Shown in pieces: positions 7,181 through 10,842 of a stretch of DNA of 10,842 nt. Numbering within the stretch: position 1 is the first letter of the stretch; each line of letters opens with the position of its first letter. Made by a program: the position numbers and the translations under genes. The stretch comes from Comamonadaceae bacterium (GTDB taxonomy: Bacteria > Pseudomonadota > Gammaproteobacteria > Burkholderiales > Burkholderiaceae_C), in contig CANKNK010000027.1 of the NCBI GenBank assembly GCA_947483455.1, forward strand, positions 1 to 10,842, in the 5' to 3' direction. The notes below the pieces were generated by a model. The model saw only the letters and a program-made list of their open reading frames with translations. It made no database searches and was not told the origin of the DNA.

Positions 7181-8947
7181 CTAGGCGTCCGGGTGTTGGG
7201 CTTGCGCAGTGAGTCGTTCGACTTCGCTATACAAAAGCAAGGTTTCGAAAGGTTTGAGCAGCAAGCCATTGAGGCCGGCATCCCGAAAGCGTTGGAGATC
7301 GACGGTGCTGACATTGGCCGTGAGGCCGAGCACCGGGGTGTTGCGGGTCAAGGCATGGTCGCTTGCACGCATGGTGCGTGCGGTCTCGATACCGTCCATC
7401 ACCGGCATCACCATGTCCAAGAGCACCAGGTCAAAGGCCGGCTCCGTGGACAGGGCGTCTAGGGCTTGTGCGCCATCTTCTACCTCAAGGATGTGCGCAT
7501 GGGGCCACTTGCGTTGCAACAGTAAGCGCAATAGCAAGCGATTGACGGGGTGATCATCGACTACCAAAAATCGCAGCGCTCGTTGTGCGCTGGATGGGGT
7601 TTGTGCTAAGGCCATTGGCGTAGCTTGCGGCGCCGCCACGGCTTGCAGTGGAAGCCAAAACCAAAACCGCGATCCCGCACCCTCTTTGCTTTCCAACTGC
7701 AGCTGGCCACCCAATATATGCACCAATTGCTGCGAGATGGTCAAGCCCAAGCCACTGCCACCAAAGCGTCCTTGGATGCTGGCATCGGCTTGGCTAAAGC
7801 GTTCAAAGATTCTTTGCTGCTGCTGTGTGGCAATACCAATGCCGGTATCTTCCACTGCAAACTCCAATCCTCCGTCGCGTGCGGTCACGCGCAGCGCGAC
7901 CTGTCCCTCGCGGGTGAACTTGATGGCATTGCCCAACAAATTGACCAGCACCTGCATGAGCCGGTGCTTGTCGGATTCCACCCATTGCGGCACTTCCGGC
8001 GCGACTTGGCAGATATAGCGCAGCTGGGTACTTTTAACCTTTGGTTGGAACAAGTCGAACGCTGCATGCACCGTCTCTAGCAGCGCAAAGCGCTCGGCGC
8101 GGGCACTGATGTGGCCTGAACTAAATTGCGAGTAATCCAGCACATCGTTGATCACCGTCATTAAATGGTCAGCCGATTGGCGTGTGTATTCCAGTACCTT
8201 GAGTGCGCGTGGATTGGCTTGCACACGCTCCAGCAAGACCGCATTGAGGCCCAAAATGGCATTCATGGGCGTGCGCAACTCGTGGCTTACGGTGCCGATA
8301 AAGTGCTCACGCATACGCAGCATCTGCTCGAGCTCTAACTGCTTGGCCTGCAGCTCTCGCTGGCGCTGGCGCCGCGCTTGCAAATGCGCCTCAAGCTCTT
8401 GTTGATAGAAGTTGGGAACCAAGAAGATGGTGACGCTTACCAGCAAATAGTCCACCAAGGACATAAGCGGCAGCTCGGGTATGTTCATGGACGCAAACTG
8501 GTCCCCCCAAACCCAAGCGACCCCGGCCATCAGTGCCTCGATGACAATGGCCAGCACCATCCACACAGCGCCGGCTGCCGGATGGATAACATAAAAAATG
8601 GCCAGTGGAATCAGGGCTATCCAGGCCATGGTCGAGCTGTACACATGCCCTTCGGTCAGGCTGATCGTGAATATATAGGCCAAGCCGAGCACCGCGGCCA
8701 GGTACACCACCCCCTTTTCAGGCAGGCCGCGCACAAAGGCTACCAAGATGCAGAAAATCAGGACACTGAACACCCCGCTTAACCATTGTCCGGTGACTGA
8801 GGGCGTTAAGAAGATAGCCAGTACGGCGCTCACGAGTGCTAGCGCAAGCACCCGGGTAAAAAACTTATCGCGCGGTTGGCGTATGCGTGCGGGAAAACTG
8901 CGTACCAGCCCAATGCGCAAGCTGCGCCAAAGTTGTCCGGTGTTCAT
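7181..8947 (-). CDS. Hybrid sensor histidine kinase, second of tandem pair (588 aa)
   Basis: Membrane-bound hybrid kinase. About six hydrophobic helices between residues 29 and 178 form the sensor region, which I cannot assign to a named family. A short coiled coil (about 181-212, Q/E/R/L-rich) leads to HisKA with SHELRTPMN and phospho-acceptor His222. The ATPase domain shows the N-box (VLVNLLGNAIKFT), DTGIGI, FERFSQAD and GGSGLGL. The receiver domain has D464/D465, phospho-acceptor Asp511 (LLDMVMP) and Lys565 (LLLKPF). No HPt follows. Start: ATG at 8947 overlaps the upstream kinase stop by 4 bp (ATGA) and has GGGGG at 8955-8959, 7 nt upstream; the longer frame starting at 9052 would overlap that gene by 109 bp with an unlikely sequence. 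All catalytic residues are present. The signal sensed and downstream partner are unknown. Confidence 0.93.
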   Translation of the reverse strand: MNTGQLWRSLRIGLVRSFPARIRQPRDKFFTRVLALALVSAVLAIFLTPSVTGQWLSGVFSVLIFCILVAFVRGLPEKGVVYLAAVLGLAYIFTISLTEGHVYSSTMAWIALIPLAIFYVIHPAAGAVWMVLAIVIEALMAGVAWVWGDQFASMNIPELPLMSLVDYLLVSVTIFLVPNFYQQELEAHLQARRQRQRELQAKQLELEQMLRMREHFIGTVSHELRTPMNAILGLNAVLLERVQANPRALKVLEYTRQSADHLMTVINDVLDYSQFSSGHISARAERFALLETVHAAFDLFQPKVKSTQLRYICQVAPEVPQWVESDKHRLMQVLVNLLGNAIKFTREGQVALRVTARDGGLEFAVEDTGIGIATQQQQRIFERFSQADASIQGRFGGSGLGLTISQQLVHILGGQLQLESKEGAGSRFWFWLPLQAVAAPQATPMALAQTPSSAQRALRFLVVDDHPVNRLLLRLLLQRKWPHAHILEVEDGAQALDALSTEPAFDLVLLDMVMPVMDGIETARTMRASDHALTRNTPVLGLTANVSTVDLQRFRDAGLNGLLLKPFETLLLYSEVERLTAQAQHPDA

Positions 8948-10689
8948 AGCTGGGCCCCCAATGGCCGCGTGAGCAGAACCTCGACCGTTTCCTTGACGCG
9001 TTGTATGTCTATGGGTTTGGTCAACACTGCATTCATGCCCGACTGCATACAACGCTCACGATCGAGCGCGTTGGTGTTGGCCGTCAGGCCGATAACAATG
9101 ACTTGCGACAGTTCCGCTTGGCTGTGCGTACGCATGAAGCGTGTCGTCTGCATGCCGTCCATACCCGGCATGATCATGTCCATCAGCACCACATCAAAGG
9201 ACTCCGTGCCGAGTACCTGCAGGGCCTGTTCGCCACTTTGGGCCGTGACGATGCGGGCGTCAGGCCAGCACTTGCTCAGCATCAATTGGGCCACCATGAT
9301 GTTGACCGCGTTGTCATCGACCAGCAAAAAGCGCAGCGCCAGCGGCGCACGCTGGGCGGGCGTGGCCAGGGGCGCAAGGACGGGCGGATGCACGGCTTCT
9401 AGCGGCAATTCGAACCAGAAGATGGCGCCCCGGCCCTCGATGCTTTGCACCCCAATATGCCCGTTCTGCAGGCTCACCAAGCGCTCACAAATCGCCAAGC
9501 CCAGACCTGCGCCGCCAAAATCGAGTTTGGTCTGCACGTCTGCATGCTCGAAGCGATTGAAGACCTGCTGCTGGCGTTCCACGGGAATGCCTCGGCCGGT
9601 ATCCTGGACCTCAAACCGGATCCGCTCTGGTAGCGCTGCTACGCGCAGATGGATCTGTCCCTCACTGGTGAATTTGATGGCGTTGTCCAGCAGGTTGGAT
9701 ACCACTTGCTGCAGGCGTTGTTCGTCCGCCCGGACCCAGGCGGGCAGCTGCGGGTCGATGTCCAAGTGGAGCTGCAGTTTTTTTTCTTGCGCTCGCAAGC
9801 TAAACGGTTGCAGGAGGCGGCGCAAAAAGTGAGCCAAATCCAGGGGCTTTTCCATGAGCGTCAAGCGCCCCGCCTCCAACTGCGAAAAATCGAGGATCTC
9901 ATTGATCAGATTGAGCAATTGCTCCGTCGATAGCCTAATGTGTTCGGCAATATCTACGTTCTCGGGCTGGTCTCTCAGTTCCGATTGCAATACCCCATTC
10001 AAGCCCAAAATGGCGTTCATCGGGGTTCGCAACTCGTGCCCCACCGAGGCTAAGAATTCATCTTTGTGCGATTGCGCTTGCAGCAAGGCTTGGTGTGCAG
10101 CCTCCAGTTCGGCGTTGCTTTGTTCTACTTTGAGTAATTGGCGCCGGCGCAAGCGCTCATAGGAGTGCACAACCACCATCAGCGTCAGGATTACCAATAC
10201 TTTGTCTAGCAAAGCCCTCACAATGGTTTGCGCCGACTGATTGACTTCACCCGAGATCCAGCCTTGCGTAACGGCTAAGAATTGCAGGAAGATAGTGAGC
10301 ATGACAATGCCGGCCCACCACATGGCCCATCTGCGGCCCAGCAGTGCCAGTGCGGCCACGGGCATGATGGTCATCCACACCATCACCGGTGAATTGATGC
10401 CCCCGGTGCAAGTCGTGGTGAATGCCACCAGCGCTATGACCGCAAACAGGCCGAGATTGCTTAACAAGAGATACAAGCCTGGAATAGGCACCAAAAGTGC
10501 CAAAGCCAAAAAGCAAGCGATCGCGACGAAGTTGGCTGCGTGGTCGTAGCCGGGCAGGGGAACAAAGTAGAACAGCAGGGTGTTGCCTATCGCGCCGAGG
10601 AAGCAGCACAGCAGCAGCCACTGGCGCTGGGAGCCGGTGACGGCCTTGAGGCGACTCAACATGAGCCCGAACTGGACGGAAATAGCCAT
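8944..10689 (-). CDS. Hybrid sensor histidine kinase, first of tandem pair (581 aa)
   Basis: Membrane-bound hybrid kinase of the same layout as its downstream neighbour. Six hydrophobic helices lie between residues about 24 and 176, with the sensor family unrecognised. A coiled-coil linker (about 178-207) follows, then HisKA with GHELRTPMN and His218. The ATPase domain has the N-box (VVSNLLDNAIKFT), DTGRGIP, FNRFEHAD and GGAGLGL. The receiver has D458/D459, Asp504 (LMDMIMPGMDG) and Lys558 (LTKPI). There is no HPt domain, so onward phosphotransfer would need a separate protein not seen here. Start: ATG 10689 has no clear ribosome site; ATG 10662 (residue 10) is an alternative that keeps all helices. 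It is the first gene of the two-gene unit, translationally coupled to the second kinase. The shared architecture suggests an old gene duplication. Confidence 0.93.
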   Translation of the reverse strand: MAISVQFGLMLSRLKAVTGSQRQWLLLCCFLGAIGNTLLFYFVPLPGYDHAANFVAIACFLALALLVPIPGLYLLLSNLGLFAVIALVAFTTTCTGGINSPVMVWMTIMPVAALALLGRRWAMWWAGIVMLTIFLQFLAVTQGWISGEVNQSAQTIVRALLDKVLVILTLMVVVHSYERLRRRQLLKVEQSNAELEAAHQALLQAQSHKDEFLASVGHELRTPMNAILGLNGVLQSELRDQPENVDIAEHIRLSTEQLLNLINEILDFSQLEAGRLTLMEKPLDLAHFLRRLLQPFSLRAQEKKLQLHLDIDPQLPAWVRADEQRLQQVVSNLLDNAIKFTSEGQIHLRVAALPERIRFEVQDTGRGIPVERQQQVFNRFEHADVQTKLDFGGAGLGLAICERLVSLQNGHIGVQSIEGRGAIFWFELPLEAVHPPVLAPLATPAQRAPLALRFLLVDDNAVNIMVAQLMLSKCWPDARIVTAQSGEQALQVLGTESFDVVLMDMIMPGMDGMQTTRFMRTHSQAELSQVIVIGLTANTNALDRERCMQSGMNAVLTKPIDIQRVKETVEVLLTRPLGAQL

Positions 10690-10842
10690 GTACAGATAGT
10701 TTTAGGGGCGATAAAGGGCTTGCCTTGGTTTCATGAGGGGTTCAAACGGCGCTTGATTACAGTGAGAGATGCAAATGCTATTCGGATTTCGTGCATTTTC
10801 TGTGCGAATCGCTGGCTTGCCTTGCCTATTTTTTGGGTGCCA
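10690..10842 (-). promoter_or_regulatory. Upstream region of the kinase operon, probable promoter region
   Basis: No gene is visible in these 153 bp, which run to the window edge. As the only sequence upstream of the first kinase, the region should contain the promoter for both kinases or part of it. I found no pair of -35/-10 boxes with good spacing. It has an inverted repeat AAATGC (10773-10778) / GCATTT (10793-10798) separated by 14 nt, a second short one, ATTCG (10780-10784) / CGAAT (10805-10809), and two copies of GGCTTGCCTTG. These are candidate operator elements at best. Confidence 0.35.
10717..10825 (+). repeat. Short direct repeat GGCTTGCCTTG, two copies
   Basis: GGCTTGCCTTG occurs at 10717-10727 and again at 10814-10824 in the non-coding region upstream of the kinases. 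A third copy in reverse complement (GCAAGGCAAGCC) lies at 7164-7175, just past the end of the second kinase. The 12-base match between the 7164 and 10814 copies places the word in inverted orientation on both sides of the kinase pair. Function is unknown and chance is possible. Confidence 0.35.

Noticed and set aside
7157..7182. Possible bidirectional terminator between the convergent units
   Set aside because: Only a 4-bp GGCG/CGCC stem forms with a poorly paired interior and no T-run on either strand.
8948..9052. Longer N-terminus for the second kinase
   Set aside because: The added 35 residues are His/Thr/Gly-rich out-of-frame sequence of the first kinase's receiver end; ATG 8947 gives the 4-bp overlap.
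8876..9832. 318-codon + strand frame over the kinase junction
   Set aside because: It is Ser/Arg/Cys-rich with no motifs, spans both real kinase genes on the other strand, and has no plausible promoter context.

Overview
The window looks like part of a betaproteobacterial chromosome, probably Burkholderiales and most like Comamonadaceae. This rests on the moderately high GC, the style of the large type I secretion (T1SS) substrate modules and the LapB-like exporter; no rRNA or other taxonomic marker is present, so it is inference.

Left part (63-7141, + strand): one tightly packed cluster of five genes. They encode an RTX-type secreted protein, a short signal-peptide protein with a Kazal-like inhibitor motif and a DUF4377-like domain, a TolC-family outer-membrane channel, a LapB/HlyB-like ABC exporter with a degenerate C39-like N-terminus, and a HlyD-family membrane fusion protein. 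Successive genes overlap by 4 bp, abut exactly, or are 1 bp apart, so they are almost certainly co-transcribed and translationally coupled. The last three genes form a complete T1SS. The first gene is the obvious candidate cargo. The second would enter the periplasm by Sec and is the least expected member.

Right part (7181-10689, - strand): two tandem hybrid histidine kinases of the same architecture (six predicted membrane helices, HisKA, HATPase, receiver), overlapping by 4 bp and convergent with the T1SS cluster. Only 39 bp separate the two units. Neither kinase carries an HPt domain, and no separate HPt or output regulator is visible here. A 153-bp non-coding stretch upstream of the first kinase reaches the window edge and should hold their promoter.

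The most interesting points are: (i) a Kazal-like protein with a predicted Arg P1 residue set between a T1SS cargo gene and its export machinery; (ii) the cargo's domain order, in which a T1SS C-terminal target domain lies in the middle of the protein and is followed by an FrpC-like EF-hand region and a second adhesin module; (iii) the abrupt, AT-richer start of the cargo gene with stop codons in all three upstream frames, which suggests a truncated or rearranged relative of a giant adhesin; (iv) the paired sensor kinases without an HPt. I see no tRNA, rRNA, CRISPR array, insertion sequence or convincing terminator.
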